A stretch of DNA of 64,000 bases from a bacterium (GCA_027021615.1 JALUTY010000097.1:32821-96820); one strand, 5' to 3'. Positions 7,222 through 17,579 are shown, numbered from the stretch's first letter. Program-made: numbers and translations. Notes: generated by a model not told the origin, from the sequence alone.

Positions 7222-8880
7222 TCAGTCGACCCGGCTCAGGATGCCGGGCCGGATCTGGGCCCGGAGCCGGTGGATCCGGCCCACGGTGGCGAACCCCTCG
7301 ATCACGTTGAAGCTCTCGACGTCCGCGATGTCCACCGGGGCCGCGGGGTCCAGCTCCCCCTTGGACCTCGCGGCCGCGAGCACGGCCTCGGTGGCCCGGG
7401 TCTGGAGGTCCGCCAGGGGGAAGGAGGCGGGGATCTCCTCGTACACCCCGGCCTCCGGAATGGACAGGTACCCGCGGGCCGTGTCCGCGACCGCGTGCAC
7501 CTCGGCGTTTACCCGGGCCACGGCAGCGCCCACGGCGTTGGCCACATCGAAGTGGTTGGGCACGGTGACCGGCAGACCGATCGCCTCCTCCACGTAGGGC
7601 GCGATGGCTCGGGCCGGGCCGCCCACGGCCAGGATGCGGGCAGGCCGGACCCGATGCCCCTCCAGGAGCTCGTGCAGGGTGTAGACGGGCCGGGCGTTCA
7701 CCTCGTCCAGGGTGCGGCGTACGGCCCCGGCGATCTCGACGGCCCAGGCCTGCAGGATCCGACGAGCGGCCTCCTCCGGCAGGGTGCCCAGCTCGTTCGC
7801 CAGGGGCGCCAAGGCCTCCAGGGCCCGCTGGCGGTTCCCCACGGCTCGGCCCAGCACCACCAGGGCGTCGGTGGGGGTGGGATGGGTGCCCCCAAGGGCC
7901 GCCGGGGGACCGAACCGACGGGGGCCGACCCGGATCTCCCCTTCCTCCACCCGGACCCAGCTGTCTCCCCCCGCCGGTGCCGACCGGGTGAACAGGGCCC
8001 GGATCTGGGTGAGGTACGGGCCGATGGTGGCCCCCTGGGGCTCCAGCAAGGGGGCGCCGGCCGAGAACAGGCAGATGTCAGTGGTGGTGCCCCCGATGTC
8101 GAGACCGACGGTCTCGGCGGCCACGGTGTCGAGGGCCAGGGTGCCCAGCGCGCTCGCCGCCGGGCCCGAGAGGGCGGTCTCGGCCGGGTTGGCCAGGGTG
8201 CGGGCGGCGTGGGTGCCGCCGTCGGCCCGCAGCAGGTACAGGGGGGCCAGCACGCTGAACCGCCGGAGGGCGTCGGTCATGGAGGCCACGAAGGTCCGAT
8301 GGAGCCGCCACGCGCCCGCTGCCAGGTAGGCCGTGGCTATGCGGCGCGGGAAGTTCAGGGTGCCGGCCAGCTGGTGGCCCAGGGCGACGAAATCGAACCG
8401 ATCGCCGGCCAGCTCGGCCAGCCGGCGCTCGTGGGTGGGGTTGCGGGTGGAGAACTTGCCGGCCACGGCCAGCACCCGGATGCCGGCGGCTGCGAGCTCG
8501 TCCAGAAGCCGCCGGGCCGCCTCCTCGTCCAGGGGCACGATCTCCCGTCCCCGGTGGTCCACGGCGCCGGGCACCACCCGGAACCGGTCGTCCAGGGCGA
8601 GCAGCCGGGGCGAGATCCCCGGCCCGGCCGTCACCAGGGTGCCGGTGGGCTCCAGGTCCCCCTGGACCACGGCGTTGGTGACCAGGGTGGTGCTGAGCAC
8701 CACCCGGCGCACCGCCCGGGGGTTGATGCCGTCCAGCAGCTCCTCCAGGGCGTCCAGGGTGCACTCCCGAAGGTCGGCGTGGGTGGGGACCTTGACCTTG
8801 TGGAGGACCCGTCCCTCCTCCACGGCCACACCGTCGGTGTGGGTGCCTCCCACGTCGATGCCGAGAAAGATCCCCCTCAT
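7222..8880 (-). CDS. Hydantoinase A / oxoprolinase-like ATPase (short form)
   Basis: The 552-residue protein belongs to the hydantoinase A/oxoprolinase superfamily of ATP-dependent ring-opening enzymes with an ASKHA fold. Two phosphate-binding motifs are visible: GIDVGGTHTDGVA at the N terminus and VGLDIGGTTTDICLF near residue 260. It lacks the C-terminal portion of full HyuA (about 690 residues) and there is no HyuB partner nearby, so hydantoin or oxoproline hydrolysis is not assured. Related uses include acetone/acetophenone carboxylase subunits and activators of corrinoid or radical enzymes. The start ATG (8878-8880) overlaps the stop of the DUF362 gene (ATGA), so it is coupled to an iron-sulfur protein at the end of the seven-gene minus-strand operon. 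A much longer frame running to 9702 is not the real start. Confidence 0.82.
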   Translation of the reverse strand: MRGIFLGIDVGGTHTDGVAVEEGRVLHKVKVPTHADLRECTLDALEELLDGINPRAVRRVVLSTTLVTNAVVQGDLEPTGTLVTAGPGISPRLLALDDRFRVVPGAVDHRGREIVPLDEEAARRLLDELAAAGIRVLAVAGKFSTRNPTHERRLAELAGDRFDFVALGHQLAGTLNFPRRIATAYLAAGAWRLHRTFVASMTDALRRFSVLAPLYLLRADGGTHAARTLANPAETALSGPAASALGTLALDTVAAETVGLDIGGTTTDICLFSAGAPLLEPQGATIGPYLTQIRALFTRSAPAGGDSWVRVEEGEIRVGPRRFGPPAALGGTHPTPTDALVVLGRAVGNRQRALEALAPLANELGTLPEEAARRILQAWAVEIAGAVRRTLDEVNARPVYTLHELLEGHRVRPARILAVGGPARAIAPYVEEAIGLPVTVPNHFDVANAVGAAVARVNAEVHAVADTARGYLSIPEAGVYEEIPASFPLADLQTRATEAVLAAARSKGELDPAAPVDIADVESFNVIEGFATVGRIHRLRAQIRPGILSRVD

Positions 8881-9998
8881 CCTGGCCTCCTGCGCCCGGG
8901 GCGGCCCCCGAGCGAAAGCATCCGCCGTCGGGGCACCCAGGCGGCCCCGGTGGGACACAGCTCTTGACAACAGTAGCACCGAATGCACTGTCGGGGCGAG
9001 AGCCGGGGGGGAGAACCGGGCGCCAGGGCCTGGGCCGGGCAGCCTTCCACGCAAACTCCGCATCCCGTGCAGGTGGTGGCATCGAACCGGGGAAGGGGGG
9101 CGGTGAGCGCCCGGGCCAGGCTCCGCAGGGGCGCCGGAAGTCGCCAGTCGCAGGGGCTGCCGGGCGCCGGCCGGAACCGGATCGGGGCGGCCGGGTCGCC
9201 CACCACCCGGATGCGGTCGGGCGAGATCCGGCCGGTGCGTCGGCTCACCGCCACGGTGGGTACGTCGTCCGGCCGGAACCCCGACAGCCGCGTGGCCACC
9301 CAGTCGAGGGCCGGCGCATCGGCCGACGCGAGCACCAGCCCCCGGTCGAGGGGCTGGCCCCGTCCCGGCCCCGGCCCCTCCATGGCCACGATCCCGTCCA
9401 GCAGGGTCACGGCGGGCCGGATCGCCCCTTCCAGGTCCAGCAGGTGCTGGGCGAACGTCTCCGGGGTCCGGCCGGCCCGGAAGTGGAGTCGGACCTTGCG
9501 CCGGCCGGGCATACTCCCGAACAGGTTCTTCACCCCCAGGGTGAGGCCCATCATGGTGTGAGTCTTCCACTTGGCCAGGTTCCACACGCGGTCCGCCTCG
9601 AGGACCCGCGCCGACACCGACACGGCCTTGTACACCCGGCCGTGGGCCATGGCCACGGGACCGTCGGCCAGGTCCACCACCTCCACGCCGTGACGGCGGC
9701 ACACCGCAGCCACGCCCGAGACCCGGGCCACCCGTCCGGCCGTGCCCAGCCCGGGGGAGTCGGCCACCACCGCTTGGGCTCCCAGGTCCGCCAGCACGCC
9801 GAGCACGGCGTCCACCACGGCCGGGTGGGTGGTGACGGCGGTCTCGGGCTTCCGGGGAGCCAGAAGGTTGGGCTTCACGAGCACGATGTCCCCCCGGCCC
9901 GCGAACCGTTCCGCCCCCCCCACGAGTTCCAGGGCCCGCCGGACCACGTCGCCGGCGCCGGCGTAGTCGGGTGCGGCGACCACGGCGACCCGGGTCAC
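8877..9998 (-). CDS. DUF362 protein with C-terminal 2x[4Fe-4S] ferredoxin domain
   Basis: The 373-residue protein starts at a GTG. An N-terminal DUF362 domain (about residues 5-250; features VLVKPNLLAPRKPE and NLAKWKTHTMMGLTLGVKN) is followed by a ferredoxin-type region with CTGCGVCVEGCP and CIRCYCCQELCP, enough for two [4Fe-4S] clusters. DUF362 proteins are common in anaerobes. No reaction is firmly assigned to this subgroup. The start overlaps the stop of the pabC-like gene (GTGA) and its stop overlaps the hydantoinase-like start (ATGA). The pairing hints at an electron-delivering or reductive-activation function with the ATPase, which is inference. It is probably soluble and cytoplasmic; no signal or membrane segment is seen. 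Confidence 0.85.
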   Translation of the reverse strand: MTRVAVVAAPDYAGAGDVVRRALELVGGAERFAGRGDIVLVKPNLLAPRKPETAVTTHPAVVDAVLGVLADLGAQAVVADSPGLGTAGRVARVSGVAAVCRRHGVEVVDLADGPVAMAHGRVYKAVSVSARVLEADRVWNLAKWKTHTMMGLTLGVKNLFGSMPGRRKVRLHFRAGRTPETFAQHLLDLEGAIRPAVTLLDGIVAMEGPGPGRGQPLDRGLVLASADAPALDWVATRLSGFRPDDVPTVAVSRRTGRISPDRIRVVGDPAAPIRFRPAPGSPCDWRLPAPLRSLARALTAPLPRFDATTCTGCGVCVEGCPAQALAPGSPPRLSPRQCIRCYCCQELCPTGAAWVPRRRMLSLGGRPGRRRPG

Positions 9999-10852
9999 GG
10001 TCGGCGCGTCTCCGCTTGCACGAGACGGGCGTACGCCCGTTGAAACCAGCGGGTGTGGGGACCGGGCTCCCCGGATCCCACCGGCCGGCCGTCCACGCGG
10101 ACCAGGGGCACCACCTCGACCACCGAGCTGGTGAGGAACGCCTCGTCGCTCTCGGCCAGGTGACGGGGCTCGTAGAACCCCTCGTCCACGCGGAGGCCGG
10201 CGACCCGGGCCAGGTGGAGGATCACCTCCCGGGCGATCCCCGGCAGGCAGCCGGTGTCAGGGTGGGGGGTGAACAGCCGGTCCTCCCGGACCCAGAACAG
10301 GTTCGAGGTGGCTCCCTCGGCCAGATGGCCTTCGGTGGTGGTCAGAAGGGCCTCGGCACCCGGGGGAACCCGTCCCAGGGCCAGCACCGAGTCGAGGTAG
10401 GCCAGGGTCTTGTGCCCCTGGAGCGGCAGGCCCCGGGCCCGCAGGGGCCAGGGAAGGGTACGGGCCGCCACCCCCTGTTCCCGACGGTCGGCCAGGTCGG
10501 CCGGCAGGGACCGCAGGGTGGCGAGCAGCAGGGGCCGCCCGGCCGAGGCCGGCCGGGGGCCGGCCGGCAGGGGACCCCGGGTCCAGGTGAACCGGACGAC
10601 CGCGTCCGGAGTCCGGTTGGCCCTAATCAGGCCGGCCACCACCGGGCCGGGGTCCGGCGGGGGGGGGAGCCCCAGGAACGCGGCCGAGGAGGCCAAGCGG
10701 GCCCAGTGCTCGGCCAGCCGGAACGCCCGGCCTCCGTAGACCCGCACGGTCTCGAACAGACCGTCGCCGTACAGGAGCCCCCGGTCCGCGGCCGGCACCG
10801 CGGCCTCGGCCTCGGACACGATCCGGCCGTCGATCCAGGCGTACCGGATCAC
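9995..10852 (-). CDS. pabC: Class IV PLP aminotransferase, probable aminodeoxychorismate lyase (PabC)
   Basis: The 285-residue protein is a fold-type IV PLP enzyme. It shows the family opening DRGLLYGDGLFETVRV (near residue 22), the PLP lysine in LQGHKTLAYLDSVLAL (near residue 147) and the phosphate-cup region HLAEGATSNLFWV. It starts with GTG at 10852, overlapping the pabB stop by four bases (GTGA). This gene order makes aminodeoxychorismate lyase (PabC, forming p-aminobenzoate and pyruvate for folate) the best call. D-amino-acid or branched-chain aminotransferases share the fold, and sequence alone does not exclude them. Its stop overlaps the DUF362 gene start. Confidence 0.82.
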   Translation of the reverse strand: MIRYAWIDGRIVSEAEAAVPAADRGLLYGDGLFETVRVYGGRAFRLAEHWARLASSAAFLGLPPPPDPGPVVAGLIRANRTPDAVVRFTWTRGPLPAGPRPASAGRPLLLATLRSLPADLADRREQGVAARTLPWPLRARGLPLQGHKTLAYLDSVLALGRVPPGAEALLTTTEGHLAEGATSNLFWVREDRLFTPHPDTGCLPGIAREVILHLARVAGLRVDEGFYEPRHLAESDEAFLTSSVVEVVPLVRVDGRPVGSGEPGPHTRWFQRAYARLVQAETRRP

Positions 10853-12237
10853 GGGCCCCTCCACACCCGGCCCTCGCCCGTGAGCACCTTCAGGAACGAC
10901 TGGGCCTTGGTCACGGTCTCCTCGTACTCGGCCTGGGGGTCCGAGTCGGCCACGATCCCCCCGCCCACCTGGAAGTGGATCCGGCCGTCGTGGACCACGG
11001 CGGTGCGGATGGCGATGTTCAGGTCCACCCGGCCCGAGAAATCGATGTAGCCGATGGAGCCGCAGTACACCCCCCGGGAGGTGGGCTCCAGCTCGTCGAT
11101 GATCTCCATGGCCCGCACTTTGGGGGCTCCCGTGATCGATCCACCGGGAAACGAGTTGCGCAGGCAGTCCACCACGTCCCGGCCGGGGTGGATCCGGCCC
11201 GCTACCGTGCTCACCAGGTGGTGGACGTTGGCGTAGGACTCGATGATCAGGAACTCGGGAACGTGCACCGAGGTGTAGGTGCACACCCGGCCCAGGTCGT
11301 TGCGCTCCAGGTCCACGATCATGACGTGCTCGGCCCGGTCCTTTGGGCTCGCCGCCAGGGCCCTGGCCAGCCTCCGGTCCTCCTCGGGGGTGCGGCCCCG
11401 GGGCACGGTGCCCTTGATCGGCCGGGTCTCGATGTGGTCCCCATCGATCCTCAGATAGCGCTCCGGAGAGTTGCTGAGCACCGCGAACCCGTCGGGGAAC
11501 AGGCAGGCCCCAAACGGGGCGGGGCTGGTGGTGCGCAGCCGGTCGTAAAACCCGAGGGGGTCTCCGTCGAACGGCGCGGTGAACCGCTGGGAGAGGTTGG
11601 CCTGGTAGATGTCGCCGGCCGCGATGTAGCACTTGGCCCGCCGGATCGCCTCGCAGTAGGCGTCGGGGGTGAAGTTGCTCTCCAGGCGCGCGCGGTCCAC
11701 CAACGGGGGAGGGGGTGGGGGAGGCACCTCCCGGGCGGCGAGGGCCTCCCATCGATCCCGGCTCTCCTCGCGGTCGCCCGGAGGGCCGGCCAGGCACAGG
11801 CAGACCCCGCCCGTGGCCGGGTCGAACGCGGCCACCGTGTCGTAGAACCCGAAGAACAGGTCGGGCATCCCCAGGTCGTCCCGGGTGGTGGGCCGGATCG
11901 CCTCGAGGTGGGAGAACAGGTCGTAGGCCAGGTACCCGATGGCTCCCCCCGGGGCCATGGGAAACGGGCCGCGGGGCCTGCGGTGCTGGAAGAGCAGCTC
12001 CCGCAGGAGCTCGAAGGGGTTGCCTTCCCAGTGCTCGGTGCGGCCGGCGCGGAGCCAGCGGAGTTCGGCTCGGTGCCCTTTGGCGTACACGACCAGGAAG
12101 GGATCCGAGGCCACGAACGACCGGCGGCCCAGGGGCCCCGGCGCGGCGCTGTCGAGAAACGCCGGGTAGGGCCGCCGGGCCAGACCGTAGAAAGCCCGCT
12201 CCGACGTGGGCGCTGGGTAGATCTCCACGATGTCCAT
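10849..12237 (-). CDS. pabB: Aminodeoxychorismate synthase component I (PabB)
   Basis: The 462-residue protein is a chorismate-binding enzyme. The catalytic C-terminal domain (about 190-455) shows QANLSQRF, SNSPERYL, the diagnostic TRPIKGTVPRG (the Lys of PIKGT marks PabB; anthranilate synthases have PIAGT), DLERNDLGRVC, FPGGSITGAPKVRAMEII and the glycine-rich VGGGIVADSDP. It converts chorismate and ammonia to aminodeoxychorismate; no PabA amidotransferase is seen nearby. It follows the penicillin-binding protein gene by 11 bases and overlaps the pabC-like gene, so the two folate steps are co-expressed within an operon that also makes envelope and RNA-related proteins. Confidence 0.93.
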   Translation of the reverse strand: MDIVEIYPAPTSERAFYGLARRPYPAFLDSAAPGPLGRRSFVASDPFLVVYAKGHRAELRWLRAGRTEHWEGNPFELLRELLFQHRRPRGPFPMAPGGAIGYLAYDLFSHLEAIRPTTRDDLGMPDLFFGFYDTVAAFDPATGGVCLCLAGPPGDREESRDRWEALAAREVPPPPPPPLVDRARLESNFTPDAYCEAIRRAKCYIAAGDIYQANLSQRFTAPFDGDPLGFYDRLRTTSPAPFGACLFPDGFAVLSNSPERYLRIDGDHIETRPIKGTVPRGRTPEEDRRLARALAASPKDRAEHVMIVDLERNDLGRVCTYTSVHVPEFLIIESYANVHHLVSTVAGRIHPGRDVVDCLRNSFPGGSITGAPKVRAMEIIDELEPTSRGVYCGSIGYIDFSGRVDLNIAIRTAVVHDGRIHFQVGGGIVADSDPQAEYEETVTKAQSFLKVLTGEGRVWRGP

Positions 12238-12248
12238 TGCGATTCCGT

Positions 12249-14239
12249 TCAGCGGGAGGGCGGTATCAGGGTCAGGCGGCCTGCCAGGCGGGGCCAGCGC
12301 AGGGTCCTGTGCTCACAGGGGCGGGTCGGTTCGGAGCCTCGGGCAAAGGCCGCGAGGGCGGTCTCGGGGCAGTCGGGGCCTGCCTTCAGCCCCGTGCGGG
12401 TGTCGATCTCCACGAACACCACTCCCGGCGGCACCGGCCACGGCGGGGGAAGCTCGGTCCCGGCCGCCGCAGCCATGGTGGCCCTCCAGACGGGGAGTGC
12501 GGCCCGGGCCCCGGTTTCCCCCCGGCCCAGGGGAGTGTTGTCGTCGCACCCCACCCACACGGCCAGGGCCAGCCGGCTGGAGAACCCCACGAACCAGGCG
12601 TCACGCTGGTCGTCAGTGGTGCCGGTCTTGCCGGCCACGGGAAACGGAAGGTCCCGGGCCCCGCGGCCCGTTCCCTCCCGGACCACGGCCCGGAGCATGT
12701 CGGTGATCAGGTATGCCGTGACCGGATCGAGCACCCTCCGGGGCGCGGGCGGGCGGGGCCAGAGATTCCGGCCGTCGGGGCCGTAGACCGCTCGGACCCA
12801 GTGGGGCTGGGGCAGCATCCCTCCCGAGCCGGCCGCGGCGTAGGCCCGGGCCAGCTCCAGCGGGCTCACCCCTCCCACCCCGAGGGCCTCGGCCGGCCCC
12901 TGCCCCAGGGGCCCCGTGAGCCCCAGACGGCGGGCCGTGACGTCCACCTTCCGCCGACCCAGCGCCTGGAACAGCCGCACGGCCGGCAGGTTGCGGCTGC
13001 GGGCCAGGGCCCGGCGCAGGGTCATCTCGCCCTCGAAGGTCCCGTCGTAGTTCGAGGGCTTCCACGGCTTGGTGGGATGGGCCCCGGGAAACGAGCCGGG
13101 CGCGTCGATCAGGGTGTCGGCCTGGGTGTACCCCTGCTCCAGCGCGGTGAGGTACACGAAGTACTTGAAGGCGGATCCCGGCTGCCGCCGGGCCTGCAGG
13201 GCCCGATCGAAGGGGCTTTCGGACCAGCTGCGACCCCCCACCTGGGCGCGTACCGCGCCGGTGCGCAGGTCCAGGGCGACCACTGCGCCCTGGGTGGGGC
13301 GCTTCCGGCGGGGATGGCGCCGGTCCACCGCCCCGAGGCCCTCGGCCAGGGCGGCCTCGGCTGCCTCCTGCACCGCGGGCGACAGGGTCGTGTACACCCG
13401 GAGCCCACCCTCGTACACGGGATCGAGGCCCAGGGTCTCCACCAGACGGCGGCGCACCGCCTCCACGAAGTAGGGAGCGCGCACCTTGGGCCGGGCAGCG
13501 GGCCGGGGCAGGGGTTCGGCGCGGGCGCGGGCCACGGCCTGGGCACCGGCCCAGCCCAGCTGTTCCATCCGTCCCAGCACCAAGCCCCGCCGGGCCCGCG
13601 CCCGGTCGGGGTTGCGGAACGGGTCGTACCGGGACGGGGCCTTGGGCAGGGCCGCCAGCAGGGCCGCCTCGGCCAGGTCGAGCTCGGAGGCCGGCTTGCG
13701 GAAGTACACCTGGGCCGCCGCACCCACCCCGTACGCGCCGTTTCCCAGGTAGATCTGGTTCAGGTAGAACTCCAGGATCTCCTGCTTCGTGTACCGTCGC
13801 TCGATCTCCAGGGCCAGCAGGGCCTCCCGGAGCTTCCGAGCCAGGGTGCGCTCGGGGGTGAGAAAGAGCACCTTGGCCAGCTGCTGGGTGATGGTGGAGC
13901 CCCCCTCCACCACTCGGCCCTCCACCAGGTCCACGGCCAGGGCCTTCAGGATGCGGCCCACATTGAGCCCGAAGTGCTCGAAGAACCGATGGTCCTCGAT
14001 GGCCAGGAAGGCGCGGATCACATGGGGAGGGAGCTCCTCCAGGGTTACGGGGATCCGCCTCTCCACGCTGAACTCGGCCAGCAGGCTGCCGTCGGCCGCG
14101 TACACCCGCGTGGCCGCCGGGGGCCGGAAGGTCTCCAGGCGCGACACCTGGGGAAGCCCCTGGGCGAGGAGCCACAGGGCCGAGACGAGAAACCCCAGGC
14201 CGGCCCCGGCCGGCAGGGCCAGCAACAGCACCAGGCGTC

Positions 14240-14243
<4 letters not shown>
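12249..14243 (-). CDS. Class A penicillin-binding protein (PBP1 type)
   Basis: The 664-residue protein is a bifunctional peptidoglycan synthase. A short cytoplasmic tail and one membrane segment (about residues 4-24) precede a GT51 glycosyltransferase domain with AIEDHRFFEHFG, GGSTITQQLAK and EILEFYLNQIYLGNGAYGVG. The transpeptidase domain has SxxK in PGSAFK (Ser near 356), SxN in SRN (near 415) and KTGTT (near 535). All catalytic motifs are intact. The start is a TTG at 14241-14243 that overlaps the phoH stop (TTGA); a frame extending to 15104 exists but would run over phoH. It polymerises and cross-links glycan strands on the periplasmic face of the inner membrane. Confidence 0.93.
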
Positions 14244-15219
<976 letters not shown>

Positions 15220-15223
<4 letters not shown>

Positions 15224-15657
15224 GGCTCCGTCTGTCCGGAGGTGCCCACCACCTGCACCTCGATCCTGCGGGTCCGCGCCCGGTTGTCGAAGTCGCACAG
15301 CACGAACTGCTGCCAGGTACCCCTCACCAGCCGCCCCGCCCGAACCAGGAACGACAGGGAGGGGCCCACCAGGGCGGCGCGCACGTGGGCGTACCCGTTG
15401 CCGTCTCCCCAGGCTCGGTCATGGTGATAGGGAACCCCGGCCGGGGCGGTGCGCTCCAGCGCCTCGGCCAGATCCCGGACCACCCCGGGCTCGAACTCGA
15501 TGGTGGTCAGGGCTGCGGTGGAGCCGGGGACGAAGCAGACCCCGTTGCCCTCCCGCACCCCCCATGAGGCGATCACCTGCTCCAGGTCGGGGGTAAGGTC
15601 CAGGGTATGACCGCGTCCCCGGGTTTCGTAGGAAAGGGTTGTGCTCCAGATCTGCAC
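15220..15657 (-). CDS. yjbQ: YjbQ / UPF0047 family protein
   Basis: The 145-residue product (GTG start at 15657, reading VQIWSTTLSYETRGRGH) matches the YjbQ/UPF0047 family, a small conserved beta-rich protein of about 140 residues that forms trimers. Characteristic parts are GVCFVPGSTAALTTIE, HHDRAWGDGNGYAHVRAAL and the terminal GTWQQFVLCDFDNRARTR with conserved His and Asp residues. Some members have weak thiamine-phosphate-synthase activity, but the cellular role is unsettled. A 16-residue longer form from 15705 is possible, but its extra residues do not look conserved. It heads the seven-gene minus-strand operon that runs through phoH down to the hydantoinase-like gene. Confidence 0.88.
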
Positions 15658-15830
15658 GGTCTCAAGAAACTCCGGTGGCGACGAGCAGCCATTCCCCCTG
15701 TCCACCGCCCTCTAAACTCTGGTCCCCGATGGGGGAGCGACGTCCACGTTGCCACCCGGGCCCAAGGTGCAACAAAAAGCCCTCAGGTTTTCCAGCCTTC
15801 TATTACTCCGGTGACGAAACCGACGGGCTT

Positions 15831-16037
15831 GGGGGCGTGGGGTCTGCGGGAGCGCCGGGCGTGGCTCCTGCCGTCGCTGCATCCGGCACTCCGCCGACGC
15901 GTGGAGTGTTCCAGACCCCTGGCACACCGAAAACGCCCCGTATTCCCGAGGGGGTTCATTTCGTCCGGCTGAGTGCCGGATACAGCGTAAGCCGGATGCC
16001 GCCCTCACGCACGGGCGAAAGCAGACCCCGCACCCCC
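15831..16037 (-). repeat. Inverted-repeat-bounded intergenic element (copy C, diverged)
   Basis: A 207-base element is bounded by imperfect 17-base inverted ends (15831-15847 and 16021-16037; core GGGGTCTGC / GCAGACCCC). It aligns end to end with the element at 18898-19086 and, inverted, with those at 25886 and 50796, but is more diverged inside. It fills most of the 465-base gap (15658-16122) between the yjbQ start and the HDOD gene. No gene is supported in that gap. Confidence 0.6.
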
Positions 16038-16122
16038 TACGGCCGCTTGCGCGTCTTTAGCGCCGCCGGGGGGTCTAGCTAGCCTTTGAGCCTCCCAGCG
16101 GGTCGAAAAGGCCCGCCCACCG

Positions 16123-16971
16123 CTACGCCAGGGTGAACAGGTCCTGGGCGGCGCGAACCCGCTCGGCCAGCTGGGCGAGCACGTCCTGCACGTCGGCGGT
16201 GTCCTCAAGGCCTACGGAGGTCAGGCTGTCCACGTCCAGCCGATAGGCCAGGCCGTCGGCGCCCACCCCCTGGCCCAGGGTCATGGTGAGCGCGTCGGCC
16301 AGATGGGAGATCTGGGCCAGGGTCCGGTCGAGCCGCGCCTCGGCCGGCCGATGGTGGTACCGGACGGACTCCACCAAGGTCTCTGGGAAGCCCCAACGCT
16401 CCAGGAGCCGGGCGCCCACCTCGGGGTGGGGCACCCCCACCACCCGCCTCTCGGCCTCCTGCCAGGAGATGCCTTCCTCCTCGGTCAACCGCCGGATCTC
16501 CCGGATGGACGGGGCCACGAACTCCGCGAGCACGATCTTGCCGAGGTCCTGGAGCAGCCCGGCGGTGTACGCAGTGCCCGGCGCCGGGTACCGGATCCGC
16601 TCGGCCAGCAGCTCGGCGGCAAGGGCCGAGGTGACGCTGCTGCGCCACAGGTCCCCGGCCGCCAGGGCGTACCCCTCCTGGGCCGGGGTGAGGTAGCGGC
16701 TCGCGAGCACCGTGAGCGCGATCTGCACGATCTTGCGCAGGCCCAGCAGGCCGGTCGCCTGGCGCACCGACGTGACCCGGGCTCGCAGCCCGTAGATCGG
16801 GGCGTTGCAGGCCCGCAGGACGTTGGCGGTCATGGCGGGATCGCGCTCGATCCACCCCGCCACCTGCCCCAGGTTGGCGTCGGGGTCCTGGGCCGCGGTG
16901 AGCAGGCGAACCGCCACGGCCGGCATGGGGGGCAGGGCTTCCAGTTGGCTCAGGATCTGCTGGACGTTCAA
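16123..16971 (-). CDS. HDOD domain signalling protein
   Basis: The 282-residue protein is an HDOD-domain protein (about residues 5-205), a catalytically inert relative of HD phosphohydrolases used as a signalling or scaffold module. It shows the typical LEALPPMPAVAVRLLTAAQDP opening in outline, ACNAPIYGLRARVTSVRQA, GLLGLRKIVQIAL, the residual HD-type AYTAGLLQDLGKIVLA, and PHPEVGARLLERWGFP. The start is TTG at 16971 with a good ribosome binding site (GGAGG), overlapping the cheD stop (TTGA). Coupling to cheD suggests a place in chemotaxis, motility or surface signalling, but no chemoreceptor or che kinase gene lies in the window. Confidence 0.88.
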   Translation of the reverse strand: MNVQQILSQLEALPPMPAVAVRLLTAAQDPDANLGQVAGWIERDPAMTANVLRACNAPIYGLRARVTSVRQATGLLGLRKIVQIALTVLASRYLTPAQEGYALAAGDLWRSSVTSALAAELLAERIRYPAPGTAYTAGLLQDLGKIVLAEFVAPSIREIRRLTEEEGISWQEAERRVVGVPHPEVGARLLERWGFPETLVESVRYHHRPAEARLDRTLAQISHLADALTMTLGQGVGADGLAYRLDVDSLTSVGLEDTADVQDVLAQLAERVRAAQDLFTLA

Positions 16972-17453
16972 AGGACCTCCTCCCCCACCCCCAGAAGCCG
17001 GACCCGGACCTGGCCGTCGGAGAGGCGTAGCTCCATCGATCGTCCCACGGTGCCGCCGAGGCTCGTTGCGGCGATGGGGATCCGTTCCAGGCGACACAGC
17101 CCGCCCAGGGCCTCGGCGTTACGGCTGCCGATGTCGAATATGGCGGTCTGTCCGAGCATATTGGCGCCGCCGGCCAGCTTGGCCACCAGGTCGGTCTTGC
17201 GGGCGCCGGCACCCTCCAGGGCCCGAAGCAGCTCGTAGAAGCCGGTGTCCGCATACATGAAGGGGTTGAACTCCCGGCTGGAGGAGCGGTACCGGGAGTC
17301 CGGGAGCATCACGTGCACCAGGCCTCCCACCCGCCGGGCAGGGTCGTACAACGTCAGGCCCACGCAGGACCCGAGGGCGTACGTGATCACGATGTCATCG
17401 GCGTCCGCACTGACCTTTGCGTCCGAAATCCCTACCACCAGCGTTTCGGCCAT
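16968..17453 (-). CDS. cheD: Chemoreceptor glutamine deamidase CheD
   Basis: The 161-residue protein has the CheD signature: catalytic Cys in ITYALGSCVGLTLYD (near residue 30), His in GGLVHVMLPDS (near 46) and FNPFMYADTG, followed by the conserved AKLAGGANMLG and FDIGSRNAEAL. CheD deamidates glutamines in methyl-accepting chemotaxis proteins and is antagonised by CheC. ATG 17451-17453 is chosen over an upstream frame because AGGAGG lies just ahead of it. It overlaps the HDOD gene by four bases. It may regulate chemosensory input made elsewhere in the genome. Confidence 0.92.
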   Translation of the reverse strand: MAETLVVGISDAKVSADADDIVITYALGSCVGLTLYDPARRVGGLVHVMLPDSRYRSSSREFNPFMYADTGFYELLRALEGAGARKTDLVAKLAGGANMLGQTAIFDIGSRNAEALGGLCRLERIPIAATSLGGTVGRSMELRLSDGQVRVRLLGVGEEVL

Positions 17454-17536
17454 GGGTCCTCCTGAGTGTCGTAGGGCCGAGCATAGCAAAACGGGGGGGG
17501 CAAGCGAAAGCATCGATCGACCTCGCCGCCGTCACC

Positions 17537-17565
17537 TTGAAGCCCCCACCGCCCTTTGTTATAAA
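17537..17565 (+). promoter_or_regulatory. Sigma-70-like promoter of the cytidylate-kinase-like gene
   Basis: A -35 of TTGAAG (17537-17542) and a -10 of TATAAA (17560-17565) are separated by exactly 17 bases, about 56 bases before the ATG at 17621. The -10 sits in a small inverted repeat, CCCTTT-gttat-AAAGGG (17552-17568), which could also be a repressor site. Confidence 0.65.
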
Positions 17566-17579
17566 GGGCGCCGAATTTT

